From Parvibaculum sp. (GTDB lineage Bacteria > Pseudomonadota > Alphaproteobacteria > Parvibaculales > Parvibaculaceae): a stretch of DNA of 64,000 bases. The notes beneath the pieces are model-generated. The model made no database searches. It was not told the origin of the DNA and worked only from the letters and a program-made list of their open reading frames with translations. The translations under genes and the position numbers were made by a program. The stretch lies in contig JAUSMV010000030.1 of the NCBI GenBank assembly GCA_030645235.1, positions 744,001 to 808,000 of the forward strand, in the 5' to 3' direction. This document shows positions 27,327 through 36,241 of the stretch, one piece after another; positions within the stretch are counted from its first letter, which is position 1, and every line of letters starts with the position of its first letter.

Positions 27327-28046
27327 TCACATCTCAGCCACCATGCGTTTGATGATGTTGGGTGCGATCCGCAGCAACATCGGGAGCTGTCGGGTTGCGC
27401 CGGGCATGGCCATGGGTTGGTGGTTCGCTAATGCCTTGAGGGTGATTTTTGCCACTTTGGCGGGTGCCATCTTTTTCCCCGGAAGGTTTGCGTTCATGGG
27501 CGTGTCTACAGCAGGAGGAAGCAACTCGAGGATATGCGTTCCTCTGGGGGCGAGTTGCCGACGCAGTCCTTCTGCAAAGGCATGTAGCCCCGCCTTAACG
27601 GCGCCATAGGTCGGGGCGCGGGTCGGAGAAACGAGAGCGAAGCCCGACGTGACAAACACGATTGCAGCCATGGCAGGCCAGCGGTTCAGCGCCGCGCCCG
27701 TCAGCTGAATTGGTGCTGTCAGATTAAGAGCGACTTCCTGTTCGAGATCTTGTGTGGCATCCGCGCCGTTCGTGAAGTTTCTCTCGACGAACGTGCCGGC
27801 ATTGTTGATCAGAATATCTAACCGGCCGAAGCGTTCGGCGACGGCATTCAGCATGGCGATCCTTGCGGCGTCGATGGTGACGTCGGCCTGAATAGCCAAT
27901 GCTTTCGGATGCGTGCGGGAGAAGCGCTCAAGCGCTGCCTCTGAGCGCCCGCAAACCGCAACATCAGCACCCTGACTTATGAAGGCGTCGGCAAGGGCCA
28001 TGCCGATACCTGACGTGCCGCCGGTTATGAGGACAACTTGTTTCAT
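27327..28046 (-). CDS. short-chain dehydrogenase/reductase
   Basis: A 239-residue SDR with the Rossmann motif ITGGTSGIGMALADAF, NNAG (ILINNAGTF), catalytic Ser in FVTSGFALVS and the active-site YGAVK. The layout resembles DltE-type oxidoreductases (COG3967). I use the ATG at MKQVVLITGG. The track frame begins with an upstream TTG whose extra 14 residues are not family-like, although AAGGAG sits a little far (11 bases) from this ATG. It lies between two other SDR genes with gaps of 53 and 62 bases, presumably in one transcript controlled by the TetR operator. Confidence 0.82.
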   Translation of the reverse strand: MKQVVLITGGTSGIGMALADAFISQGADVAVCGRSEAALERFSRTHPKALAIQADVTIDAARIAMLNAVAERFGRLDILINNAGTFVERNFTNGADATQDLEQEVALNLTAPIQLTGAALNRWPAMAAIVFVTSGFALVSPTRAPTYGAVKAGLHAFAEGLRRQLAPRGTHILELLPPAVDTPMNANLPGKKMAPAKVAKITLKALANHQPMAMPGATRQLPMLLRIAPNIIKRMVAEM

Positions 28047-28108
28047 CTTGCCGTCAGCTCCTTGTTTGCGAGGGATATGTTTCTTCAATGATTTTGTGGC
28101 TGTTCAGA

Positions 28109-28864
28109 TCACCAGGGGATGGTGCCGAACGTGGCATGCGTGAAGGTTCCCGTCGGTGCGTCCTTGCCGAGCAGCGCCACGCGCACCGCCTCGCGGGCGC
28201 CCTCTTCAACTGTCTCGGTGCCCTCATAGCCGTTCATGGCGGTTCTGGTGAAACCCGGCGAGACGGCGTTGACGCTGATCCCCTCCGCCTCGAGTTCGAT
28301 TGCCATGGCAAGGGTCAGGGCGTTGAGGGCGGTTTTTGACGCCGCATAGAGCGGACTGAAATGCGAGCGGTAGGGGAGCGACCGATCGGAAGCGATGGTC
28401 AGCGATCCGCCGCCGCTGGACACATTGACGATGCGTGCGCCCGGCGTTGCCCGTAGCAACGGAAGCATTGCCTGATAGACGGCCAGAACGCCGAACACGT
28501 TGGTCTCCCAGACCGCCCGCATCTCATCAAGGGGCACCACGCTGGCGCGTTTTGTCTTCGCATATTCGAGCACTGAGCCGGGATGGTCGCCGGTGGTCAT
28601 GATGGCGGCGTTCTGGATCAGCACATCAAGACGACCGAATGTCTTGTGCACTTGTGCCGCCGCTGCCGTGATCGAGGCCTGATCCGTGACGTCGAGCTGG
28701 AGCGCATGGGCGTCGGGGCCAAGCTCTTTGGCCGCTGTCTCGCCGCGCTCAGGGTTGCGCGCGCCAACGAGGACAGTGAAACCACTGGCCATCAGATCCT
28801 TTGCGATCTGGTAGCCAATTCCCTGATTGGCGCCGGTGATCAGGGCGACGGGCTTGTCCTGCAT
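28109..28864 (-). CDS. short-chain dehydrogenase/reductase, TetR-linked
   Basis: A 251-residue SDR with ITGANQGIGYQIAKDL, a variant NAA motif (LIQNAAIMTTG), catalytic Ser in IVNVSSGGGSL and the active-site YAASK. The overall pattern resembles carbonyl reductase-like SDRs that act on small ketones, quinones or aldehydes, but the substrate is not known. AGGAAATCACC precedes the ATG. It is first in the three-SDR cluster and directly faces the TetR gene across a 125-base region holding paired palindromic operators, so it is very likely the primary target of that repressor. Confidence 0.85.
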   Translation of the reverse strand: MQDKPVALITGANQGIGYQIAKDLMASGFTVLVGARNPERGETAAKELGPDAHALQLDVTDQASITAAAAQVHKTFGRLDVLIQNAAIMTTGDHPGSVLEYAKTKRASVVPLDEMRAVWETNVFGVLAVYQAMLPLLRATPGARIVNVSSGGGSLTIASDRSLPYRSHFSPLYAASKTALNALTLAMAIELEAEGISVNAVSPGFTRTAMNGYEGTETVEEGAREAVRVALLGKDAPTGTFTHATFGTIPW

Positions 28865-28923
28865 GGTGATTTCCTGTTTGTTGAACGTGTTGTCAGTGAG
28901 GCCGCGCCGCGGTATGAAGCATC

Positions 28924-28967
28924 AAACGGAGCATTGTTCCGATTATATACGGAGCAATGTTCCGTTT
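28924..28967. promoter_or_regulatory. paired TetR operators between the SDR cluster and tetR
   Basis: Two 15-base imperfect palindromes, CGGAGCATTGTTCCG and CGGAGCAATGTTCCG, are separated by ATTATATA, and the whole 44-base region is itself an inverted repeat with one mismatch per arm near the ends. The AT core probably contains a -10 element. The position suits autoregulation plus repression of the SDR genes. Confidence 0.7.
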
Positions 28968-28989
28968 AACAAGTGGGATATTGGCGTAA

Positions 28990-29619
28990 ATGTCGGGCGT
29001 GCGTTCAAAAGGCGATCAGGCCGAAACCGCTGCGGATACGGGCGGAGACCGGCGGCTGCGCGCCGACGCGAAACGCAGCATTGATGCCCTGATGCAGGCC
29101 GCGCGGGAGGTCTTTGCCAGTTCCGGGGTGGACGCGACCGTGCGCGAGATCGCCGAGCGGGCCGGTGTCGGCATGGGCACGCTTTACCGCCACTTCCCCC
29201 AACGCGCCGACCTGATCACCGCTGTTCTCCACAGCGAAATGGACGCCTGCTCGGACGCTGCGGCGACCCTTGCGGCCAAACATCCGCCCTTCGAAGCGCT
29301 GGCGGCCTGGATGCAGCGCTATGCGGACCTCGTCGGGACCAAGCGCGGACTGGCCAAGGCGCTCAACTCGGGAGACCCGGTGTTTGAAGGTTTGCTCACG
29401 CGCTTTGAGGAGCGGCTTCGCCCCGCCGTCCGGCCGCTTTTTGCAGCTGCGATTGTTGCCGGGGAGATCGAACCGGATACCGATGCCGACGAAATTCTCT
29501 GCGCCGTCTCCAGCCTGTGCATGTCCGCTTACGATGCGAAGCCTGAACATGCCCGACGCATGGTCGCGCTCTTCATCGACGGATTGCGTCGCCCCGTTAA
29601 GGGATCATCGTCTCACTGA
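28990..29619 (+). CDS. TetR/AcrR family transcriptional regulator
   Basis: A 209-residue repressor with the TetR N-terminal helix-turn-helix (IDALMQAAREVFASSG, VREIAERAGVGMGTLYRHFP) and a helical ligand-binding C-terminal domain. It is divergent from three SDR genes and probably represses them and itself through the paired palindromes between the genes, releasing DNA on binding a small molecule. The inducer is unknown. The first 20 residues before the HTH are a little longer than usual, so a later start is possible. Confidence 0.85.
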   Translation: MSGVRSKGDQAETAADTGGDRRLRADAKRSIDALMQAAREVFASSGVDATVREIAERAGVGMGTLYRHFPQRADLITAVLHSEMDACSDAAATLAAKHPPFEALAAWMQRYADLVGTKRGLAKALNSGDPVFEGLLTRFEERLRPAVRPLFAAAIVAGEIEPDTDADEILCAVSSLCMSAYDAKPEHARRMVALFIDGLRRPVKGSSSH

Positions 29620-29716
29620 GGGGACCGGATCGGGGAGTATCCCGCCCCCCTCCCCCCATTAACCCAAAACCCAATTCCTTCGCAGTTGCAGCGAATTGGG
29701 CGAATCAGCGCTTGGC

Positions 29717-31759
29717 ATGACGGTCTTCGTGGCTAGAATGCAGCCCATGCACAGGGGGTCCGTTCCAAAAGGCGAAAGCTATTTGCGCCGCAGCTTGATT
29801 ATTGCTGCATCGCTGACGCTCGGCCTCGGCCTTGCGGGCGCCGCGCTTGCCGCCGCGCCCGTGCCGTTGCAATCACCACTCACAAAAACGGCCGGGGCCG
29901 CGCCCGCAAAGCGCGCCGCAAGTGTTCCGGCGCTCCGTCCCGCCATCATCGAGGCGCCTGCCGACGCAGCGGATGCAGCCGATGCAGCGGATGACGAAGC
30001 CATTGCCGCCCAAATGCCGCAGATGTATTCGCCGCTCTCGCCGCCCATCGCGAGTTCCATGCCGCAATCCGCGCCCCTTTCGGCGCGGGCTAAAATCTGG
30101 AGCCCTGAAGTTCTCAGCGGCGCTGACCGCGAACGGTACCTCAGGATTTTTGCCGCGCAGAAAAAAGGCAATTGGAAAGTTGCTGACAAGCAGATCGCCG
30201 CCCTCGCCGACAAGCGCCTCATGGGCTATGTGCTGTTCGAGCGCTATCTCCATCCGAAATACCGCACGACCTATTCAGAGCTGCGCGGCTGGATGGCGGA
30301 ATATTCCGACCTGCCGGACGCAACACGCATTTACAAACTCGCGCTGAAAAAGAAGACCCGCAAAGCCGCCGCGCCCGCGCGGCCGCAGGTGCGCAAGTTC
30401 CGTCAGCTCACCAGCAACAATTACAATGCCGAGGCCGATGACGGCGATGGCGCGGCGTTCTCGGAGCAGTTTGCCCGTGTCGATGAACGTGTTCGAGAGA
30501 TCGTTCGCAGCCAAAAGGCGCGCGATGCGCTGATCTATCTCAACCAGACCACCATCCGCCGCTCGCTTTCCGATGTTGAATATGACAAGGCGCGCGAGCG
30601 CGTCGCCGCGTCATACTTTATCGAGAATGACAATGAGAATGCCTATCTGACGGCGGACGAGATTGCGCGCGCCCATCCCCGCGACGTGCCCTTGGCCGAT
30701 TGGTATGCCGGTCTTGCCGCCTGGCGCCTTGAACGCTTTGACGATGCGGCGCGCCATTTTGAAAAGCTCGCACGCGCCAACTATGTGTCGGACTGGACGC
30801 GCGCGGCCGGTGGCTTCTGGGCCGCGCGCTCTTATCTCGCCGCCCGCGCGCCCGAACGTGTCACCGAGATGCTCGAACTCTCGTCTGACACGGGAGCAAC
30901 CTTCTACGGTCTCATTGCGTCGCGCCAGCTTGGCCGCGATCTGAAGATTGATTGGGTTGAACCGAGGCTCGATCAGGCGGGCTATGAAGCCCTTGTGCGC
31001 GATGCCGCCGTCGCGCGCGCTGTGGCGCTCGTGCAGATCGGTCGCCGCGATGCGGCGGAACAAGAGCTTGTCCGCGCGCATGGCTGGCTTGATCATTCGA
31101 CCGACGAGGCGCTCATTGCCCTTGCCGCCACGTTCAAACTGCCCGCCGTCGAGTTGCAGGCCGCCAGCAGCGCCGACCTGCCGCAGGCCCGGTTGCGCAA
31201 TGGTGCGATCGCGCTCAATGCCGGTCTCTATCCCGTCCCCAATTACAAACCGAAAAACGGGTTCCGTGTGGACCCCGCGCTCTTCTATGCCGTCATGCGT
31301 CAGGAGAGTAAGTTCCGCCCTGACGCCACCTCCGGTGCCGGTGCGCGCGGCCTCATGCAGATCATGCCGGCCACCGCCAGCCTCATTGCGTCCGACCGCA
31401 CGCTGGCCGGCGGCAACAAGGACAAGCTCCTTGATCCCTCGTTCAATCTCACGCTCGCCCAGAACTATATCGAAACGCTGATGGCGTCGGCGGAACCGCG
31501 CGGCAATCTCTTTATGCTGACGTCGGCCTATAATGGCGGGCCTGGCAATCTGTCGCGCTGGCTTGATGAGATCAATTTCAAAGGCGACCCGTTCCTCTTC
31601 ATCGAGAGCATTCCGGCCGCCGAGACACGCGCCTATATTGAGCGCGTCGTGATGAACTTCTGGATCTACCGCGCCCGCCTCGGCCAGACTTCAACCTCCC
31701 TCGCCGTCAGTGCCTCCGGCGACTGGCCCGTCTATGACGCATTTGAAACCCCGCGCTAA
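29717..31759 (+). CDS. slt: soluble lytic murein transglycosylase
   Basis: A periplasmic enzyme that cleaves peptidoglycan glycan strands to 1,6-anhydro-muropeptides. An N-terminal signal sequence (RRSLIIAASLTLGLGLAGAALA) is followed by a Pro/Ala-rich stretch, then a long helical superhelix domain (YLHPKYRTTYSELRGWMAEY onward). The C-terminal SLT domain has YAVMRQESKFRPDATSGAGARGLMQIMPATA, where the Glu of RQES is catalytic, and TSAYNGGPGNLSRWL. The start is unsure. The track begins at TTG 29696; TTG 29783 directly before RRSLII, behind AAGGCG, would give a textbook signal peptide. I list the first ATG. Confidence 0.88.
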   Translation: MTVFVARMQPMHRGSVPKGESYLRRSLIIAASLTLGLGLAGAALAAAPVPLQSPLTKTAGAAPAKRAASVPALRPAIIEAPADAADAADAADDEAIAAQMPQMYSPLSPPIASSMPQSAPLSARAKIWSPEVLSGADRERYLRIFAAQKKGNWKVADKQIAALADKRLMGYVLFERYLHPKYRTTYSELRGWMAEYSDLPDATRIYKLALKKKTRKAAAPARPQVRKFRQLTSNNYNAEADDGDGAAFSEQFARVDERVREIVRSQKARDALIYLNQTTIRRSLSDVEYDKARERVAASYFIENDNENAYLTADEIARAHPRDVPLADWYAGLAAWRLERFDDAARHFEKLARANYVSDWTRAAGGFWAARSYLAARAPERVTEMLELSSDTGATFYGLIASRQLGRDLKIDWVEPRLDQAGYEALVRDAAVARAVALVQIGRRDAAEQELVRAHGWLDHSTDEALIALAATFKLPAVELQAASSADLPQARLRNGAIALNAGLYPVPNYKPKNGFRVDPALFYAVMRQESKFRPDATSGAGARGLMQIMPATASLIASDRTLAGGNKDKLLDPSFNLTLAQNYIETLMASAEPRGNLFMLTSAYNGGPGNLSRWLDEINFKGDPFLFIESIPAAETRAYIERVVMNFWIYRARLGQTSTSLAVSASGDWPVYDAFETPR

Positions 31760-31821
31760 ACGTCGCATATTTCCAGCGACCCTCCGGTCATCCGGCCTCC
31801 CTCCCCAGCGAAAGCCCCTTC

Positions 31822-32352
31822 ATGCCCGGTATTGATGAAACACGTCCCTTCATTCCGTTGAACATTGCCGTGATGACAGTGTCCGACACACGCACGCCCG
31901 AGACCGACAAATCCGGCGATGTGCTCGCCGACCGCGTCACCGCCGCAGGCCACAAGCTTGCGGCACGCACCATTGTCACCGACGATGTCCAGATGATCCG
32001 CCAGCAGCTCCTTTCATGGATTGCTGACGAGCGCGTGGATATTGTGATCTCGACCGGCGGCACCGGCCTTACAGGCCGCGACGTGACGCCCGAAGCCTTC
32101 AAATCCGTCTATGACAAAGAGATCGACGGCTTCTCGGCAGTGTTTCACGCGATCAGCTTTGCCAAGATCGGCACATCCACCATCCAGTCGCGCGCAACCG
32201 CAGGCGTCGCCCATGGCAAATATATTTTCGCCCTGCCGGGTTCCCCCGGTGCCTGCAAAGACGGCTGGGACGAAATCCTCGTCCACCAACTCGACAATCG
32301 CTTCCGGCCCTGTAATTTTGTAGAAATACTGCCGCGCCTGCAGGAAAAATAA
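31822..32352 (+). CDS. moaB: molybdenum cofactor biosynthesis protein B
   Basis: A MoaB/Mog family protein that adenylylates molybdopterin or binds it before metal insertion. The 176-residue single-domain protein carries [17 protein letters not shown], the conserved [17 protein letters not shown] with the nucleotide-binding [33 protein letters not shown] and a short C-terminal tail. The length matches MoaB. It lies 17 bases before mscL on the same strand. No other molybdenum cofactor genes are in the window. Confidence 0.9.
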   Translation: MPGIDETRPFIPLNIAVMTVSDTRTPETDKSGDVLADRVTAAGHKLAARTIVTDDVQMIRQQLLSWIADERVDIVISTGGTGLTGRDVTPEAFKSVYDKEIDGFSAVFHAISFAKIGTSTIQSRATAGVAHGKYIFALPGSPGACKDGWDEILVHQLDNRFRPCNFVEILPRLQEK

Positions 32353-32369
32353 CCGGAGAGAACGCCCCC

Positions 32370-32798
32370 ATGCTGAAGGAATTTCGTGAGTTTGCCCTGC
32401 GCGGCAATGTGCTGGACCTCGCTGTCGGTATCATCATCGGCGCGGCCTTCACCACCATCGTCACCTCACTCGTCAATGACATCATCATGCCGCCCATCGG
32501 GGTGCTCATGGGCGGCGTCGATTTCTCCAATTACTTTGTGGCGCTGACCACCACCGATGTCGCGCCCGTCTCCATCGAAGCGGCCAAAACCGCAGGCGTG
32601 CCCGTGCTTGCCTATGGCAAATTCATCAACGCGCTCATCAATTTTGCGATTGTTTCCTTTGCGCTCTTCATCGTCATCCGCCAGATGAACCATCTGAAAC
32701 AGCGCATCGCCAAAGGCGAAGAGCCTGCCGCCGCCGCACCGCCGCGTCAGGAAGTTCTGCTGGAAGAAATCCGCGACCTGCTGAAGGCGCGCGCCTAA
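32370..32798 (+). CDS. mscL: large-conductance mechanosensitive channel
   Basis: MscL opens under membrane tension to release solutes on hypo-osmotic shock. The 142-residue protein starts [44 protein letters not shown], the classic N-terminal helix plus first membrane span with the gating GxxxG-type pattern. A periplasmic loop follows. The second span ([19 protein letters not shown]) and the cytoplasmic helix with [12 protein letters not shown] complete it. GGAGAGAACGCCCCC precedes the ATG. The stop overlaps the stop of a convergent methyltransferase gene by four bases. Confidence 0.95.
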   Translation: MLKEFREFALRGNVLDLAVGIIIGAAFTTIVTSLVNDIIMPPIGVLMGGVDFSNYFVALTTTDVAPVSIEAAKTAGVPVLAYGKFINALINFAIVSFALFIVIRQMNHLKQRIAKGEEPAAAAPPRQEVLLEEIRDLLKARA

Positions 32799-33538
32799 AC
32801 GCGCTTCAGAATGTAATAGACATAAGAATAATCACCGGCACTTTTCTCAAACACGGTGATCTCGTCTTCTATCTCGTCATAAACAGGTTGCGGCCCGTGG
32901 CGTCGCCGCGCGTCTGCAATCGCGTGTGCCATCGGGCCGTAATAGCTGTCGCGCCAGTCGTCCAGCGGCAGGATCATGGTGCCGATCACTTCGTAGCCCG
33001 CCGCTTCCGCCACCGCGCGGTTCGACGCCACTGTGCCCATCGTCGGATAGGCATTGCCCCAAAAGCTTTCTGCAATCGGCGTGCGCTTTGTCTTGAGCCA
33101 TGTGACTTCCGACACAACCACAAAGCCGCCGCGCTTCACAAATTGTCGCCACGCCTGCAAACCCTCGGCAAAGCCCAACAGATAGATCGCGCCTTCCGAC
33201 CAGATGAGGTCGAAACTTTCCGCGTCATATTCAAGTTCGCCGATATCGCCGCGTTCAAAGGCCAGCCGGTCCTCGCCGATGCCTTCCGCTTTCGCGCGCG
33301 CTGACGCCTTGTCGAGAAACGGCTCGAACAGATCAACCGCCGTGATGTGGCCGTCGCAGACCTCAAGTAGATCAAAGGCCTCCGGTGCCTGCCCGCAGCC
33401 GAGATCAAGCACGCGTGGCTTTGCGGGCAGTCCGCGCAGACAGGCATAAATCTCCTGCGTCGCAGCCTTGCTGCCCGGCCCGTTGCGCGGCAGGGAGAGT
33501 TGCACGTCGAGAAAAACCTTGAACGTATCGGGTGTCAT
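32795..33538 (-). CDS. class I SAM-dependent methyltransferase
   Basis: A 247-residue methyltransferase with motif [18 protein letters not shown], the acidic [25 protein letters not shown] and [22 protein letters not shown]. The substrate is not evident. It overlaps the TIGR04282-like gene by four bases, and a TIGR04283-like glycosyltransferase gene lies next to that, so the three form one operon. Linking it to the same small-molecule pathway is inferred. I use MTPDTFKVF; the track frame starts six codons earlier. Confidence 0.75.
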   Translation of the reverse strand: MTPDTFKVFLDVQLSLPRNGPGSKAATQEIYACLRGLPAKPRVLDLGCGQAPEAFDLLEVCDGHITAVDLFEPFLDKASARAKAEGIGEDRLAFERGDIGELEYDAESFDLIWSEGAIYLLGFAEGLQAWRQFVKRGGFVVVSEVTWLKTKRTPIAESFWGNAYPTMGTVASNRAVAEAAGYEVIGTMILPLDDWRDSYYGPMAHAIADARRRHGPQPVYDEIEDEITVFEKSAGDYSYVYYILKRV

Positions 33539-34140
33539 GTCTGCCGGGCTTTCCATCGCAGGTAATCATCGCGCGTATCAATATCGCTCAGCACACCGAG
33601 CATCGCCACGCTCAGGCCCGCGCGCGCGACATTGCGCAACGTATCGTCAAGCGTATGTTCGCAGGACCAGCGCACATCATTAAATATATCAACAATGCGG
33701 GGGCGACGCCGCAACCCGACGAGCCAATAGCCGCCATCGTCCGCAGGACCAAACACAGCTTCATGGCGCCCGAGCGCCTTAAACGCCTCAGCAATATGCG
33801 CTGCCGAAATATCAGGAATGTCGCTCCCCACAATCACAACCGGCCCCACCGGCAGATCGCGCATCAGCCGCCCCATGCGTACACCAAGATCGCCCGTGCC
33901 TTGCGCCAGCACCGGCAAACCATACCGGGCGAACACGCGCTCATGCACCGCGCGGTCCGGCGCGACCGCCACAGCCGTCTGCCAGCGCGGATCATCGCCG
34001 ACACGGCGCAGAACATCATCCGTTGTCTGCCGATAAAACCGTGCGGCAGCGACAGCGCCCAGCCCCTTGGCCAGCCGCGTTTTCACACGCCCCAGTTCAG
34101 GGTGCTTCACCATCACCACAAGCTGCGCGCCCGCGCTCAT
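33535..34140 (-). CDS. TIGR04282-like glycosyltransferase (DUF2064)
   Basis: A 201-residue protein with a nucleotidyl/glycosyl transferase fold: LVVMVKHPELGRVKTRLAKGLG at the N-terminus, a signature-like loop, VVIVGSDIPDISAAHIAEAF and FGPADDGGYWLVGLRR. These match the TIGR04282/DUF2064 family, often annotated as arsenosugar biosynthesis glycosyltransferase or CofC-like. The partner TIGR04283 gene lies three bases upstream, the usual pairing. No arsenic gene is nearby, so the arsenosugar label should be treated with care. Confidence 0.8.
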   Translation of the reverse strand: MSAGAQLVVMVKHPELGRVKTRLAKGLGAVAAARFYRQTTDDVLRRVGDDPRWQTAVAVAPDRAVHERVFARYGLPVLAQGTGDLGVRMGRLMRDLPVGPVVIVGSDIPDISAAHIAEAFKALGRHEAVFGPADDGGYWLVGLRRRPRIVDIFNDVRWSCEHTLDDTLRNVARAGLSVAMLGVLSDIDTRDDYLRWKARQT

Positions 34141-34143
34141 ATC

Positions 34144-34848
34144 TCAGGCGTAGATGCGCGCGATGAAACGCGGCGGCACATGCAGATAATAAAGCGTGAG
34201 GCACAGCGCGTTGCGCGCCATTCGCGTGAGATAGCCTTGCTTCAGATACCGCTCCGGACTCGTCACCGCCTGCGAACGCAGCAGCACAAGCCGCCGACGC
34301 CCGACACGGCGCACAAGGTCCACATCCTCCATCAGCGGCAGCGCGCGGAACCCGCCGAGCTTGTCGTAAAGCCGCCTGTTGATGAGCAAGCCCTGATCGC
34401 CGTAAGGCAATTTGAAGACCGCGCATCTGAACGCCACCATGCGCTCGAGAAACCGCGCCGTGCCGGAAAAATCATCCAGCGTGAAGCGAAACGCGGCGGC
34501 GACTTCCGCATTGCCAAAGCGTCCCGCCGCCACATGCTCTAAAAACTTTTCGACTTCCGCGTCCCAGCCATGTTCGAGAACCGTGTCGGCATGGAGAAAC
34601 AAAAGCCATGTGCCCTTGGCCGCCTTCGCGCCCGCCTGCATCTGGGTGCCCCGACCACGCGGCGCTTTGATAAATTTCGCGCCAGCCGCTTCCACAATGT
34701 CTGAGGTCGCATCGTCCGATCCGCCATCGACAATAATGACTTCGCGCACCAGCCCGTGAACGGCAGCCGGAATCAACGCCGACAAGGCGCGCGGCAGCGT
34801 CTCTTCGGCGTTCAGCGTAGGAATAATGACACTCAGCATGACCCGCAT
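34144..34848 (-). CDS. TIGR04283-like family 2 glycosyltransferase
   Basis: A 234-residue GT-A glycosyltransferase starting LSVIIPTLNAEETLPRALSAL. It has VIIVDGGSDDATSDIVEAAGA, RGRGTQMQAGAKAAKGTWLLFLHADT with the DxD-like HADT, and GDQGLLINRRLYDKLGGFRALPLMEDVDL. These are hallmarks of TIGR04283. It is the first gene of the operon with the TIGR04282-like and methyltransferase genes. ATG at 34839 (MLSVIIP) is an equally plausible start. It faces the radical SAM gene divergently. Confidence 0.82.
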   Translation of the reverse strand: MRVMLSVIIPTLNAEETLPRALSALIPAAVHGLVREVIIVDGGSDDATSDIVEAAGAKFIKAPRGRGTQMQAGAKAAKGTWLLFLHADTVLEHGWDAEVEKFLEHVAAGRFGNAEVAAAFRFTLDDFSGTARFLERMVAFRCAVFKLPYGDQGLLINRRLYDKLGGFRALPLMEDVDLVRRVGRRRLVLLRSQAVTSPERYLKQGYLTRMARNALCLTLYYLHVPPRFIARIYA

Positions 34849-34938
34849 CTTACGTATTGCGATTGCGAAGGGAAGACGCGCAAGAATGTTCTTGTTATGT
34901 TCTTATGTTGTGATATGGTTTTCTCCAAGGAAATGACC

Positions 34939-36129
34939 ATGACCGCACGTCACGAAACAGCACGCTCCGGCCACCCCGCCCGCACCCCCCCGGCCAATTC
35001 CCCTATTGGTCCATCGGGCGCCCGGCCGCACCGCATGACGGAACCCTACCCCTTCGCACCGAGCGGGGTTCCGCTATCCGGCCGCCGTGGCCGGGGCGCG
35101 CTGACCAATGACAGCGGACGGTTTGAGCCCACGTCCCGCGTCCAGATCGACGATGGCTGGGATATCGACAATCAACCGCCGCCGCTGCGCACCGAAGTCA
35201 CGGCTGAGACCGCACGCACCATCCTGACGCGCAACACCTCGCCCGATATACCCTTTGACCGCTCCATCAATCCCTATCGGGGGTGCGAGCATGGCTGCGT
35301 CTATTGTTTCGCGCGGCCCACCCACGCCTATATGGGATTGTCAGCCGGTCTCGATTTTGAATCGCGTCTGTTTGCCAAGCCCAATGCCGCAACGCTGCTG
35401 GCAAAGGAACTTTCACGCGCGGGTTATGAGCCCGCGCCGATTGCGATGGGCACCAACACTGATCCCTATCAGCCGATTGAGCAGACCTACCGCATCACGC
35501 GGTCGATCCTCGAAGTGCTGTCAGACTTCAATCACCCTATCACGATTGTAACGAAGTCGGCCCGCGTCACGCGCGACCTCGACATTTTAAGCGACATGGC
35601 CAAACGCAATCTCGTGAAGGTCGCTTTGTCAGTGACGACGCTCGACGCCAAACTCGCCCGCACCATGGAGCCGCGCGCCTCCACCCCGTCGCGCCGTCTG
35701 GAGGCGATGAAGCTCCTGTCCTCGTCCGGCGTCCCCGTCGGCGTCATGGTCGCACCGATCATTCCGGCTTTGAATGACGCAGAGATGGAAAAGATTTTGA
35801 CAGGTGCAGCCTATGCCGGCGCGCAGTCTGCGGGTTTCGTCCTTCTGCGCCTGCCGCTCGAAATCAAAGACCTGTTCGACGAATGGCTCAAAGAAAACCA
35901 ACCCGACCGCGCCGAACATGTCATGTCGCTCATCCGCTCCATGCGCGGCGGCAAGGAATATGATGCGACCTTCGGCCAGCGCATGCGCGGCACCGGCCCC
36001 TATGCCTGGCAGATCAGCCGCCGGTTTGAAATCGCCTGCAAACGCCTCGGCCTCTCGCGCGGCAGCTGGAACGTGGACAGTTCCCAGTTCCGCGTGCCGG
36101 GACGGGGCAAGCAGTTAGATTTGATTTAG
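34939..36129 (+). CDS. PA0069-type radical SAM protein
   Basis: A 396-residue radical SAM protein with the cluster motif YRGCEHGCVYCFARPTHAYMG (CxxxCxxC binding [4Fe-4S]) near residue 115. Further motifs are GTNTDPYQPIEQTYRITRSILEVL and the barrel strands TIVTKSARVTRDLDIL and VPVGVMVAPIIPALND. These match the PA0069/COG1533 (SplB-related) family, whose physiological role is not settled; the motif is not that of spore photoproduct lyase proper. I use the ATG with AAGGA at seven bases. The 60-codon upstream extension in the track overlaps the divergent gene and is not family-like. Confidence 0.85.
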   Translation: MTARHETARSGHPARTPPANSPIGPSGARPHRMTEPYPFAPSGVPLSGRRGRGALTNDSGRFEPTSRVQIDDGWDIDNQPPPLRTEVTAETARTILTRNTSPDIPFDRSINPYRGCEHGCVYCFARPTHAYMGLSAGLDFESRLFAKPNAATLLAKELSRAGYEPAPIAMGTNTDPYQPIEQTYRITRSILEVLSDFNHPITIVTKSARVTRDLDILSDMAKRNLVKVALSVTTLDAKLARTMEPRASTPSRRLEAMKLLSSSGVPVGVMVAPIIPALNDAEMEKILTGAAYAGAQSAGFVLLRLPLEIKDLFDEWLKENQPDRAEHVMSLIRSMRGGKEYDATFGQRMRGTGPYAWQISRRFEIACKRLGLSRGSWNVDSSQFRVPGRGKQLDLI

Positions 36130-36159
36130 CACGCCCTTGTGGGGTCGTAGGCGGATCAG

Positions 36160-36230
36160 AAATTGGTCCGGTGGACCAATTTCCCGCCGGAGCCAAAATA
36201 TTCGCCTTCGAATATTTTGGGTGGGGGGAC
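36160..36230. repeat. left palindromic repeats flanking the DUF559 gene
   Basis: Two perfect hairpins stand side by side: AAATTGGTCC-GGT-GGACCAATTT, then CCAAAATATTCG-CCTT-CGAATATTTTGG followed by GTGGGGGGAC. The second has the same layout as the units on the other side of the DUF559 gene (AT-rich stem, then a GGGTGGGGG run). Confidence 0.75.
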
Positions 36231-36241
36231 CGGCAGCGAGA

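Noticed and set aside
29670-29700. CCCAATTC...GAATTGGG inverted repeat before the lytic transglycosylase gene
   Set aside because: A single 8-bp palindrome with no second copy or link to a regulator; too weak to call an operator.
34933-36129. Radical SAM protein considered as spore photoproduct lyase
   Set aside because: The CxxxCxxC motif and length fit the PA0069/COG1533 family, and the organism type does not make spores.
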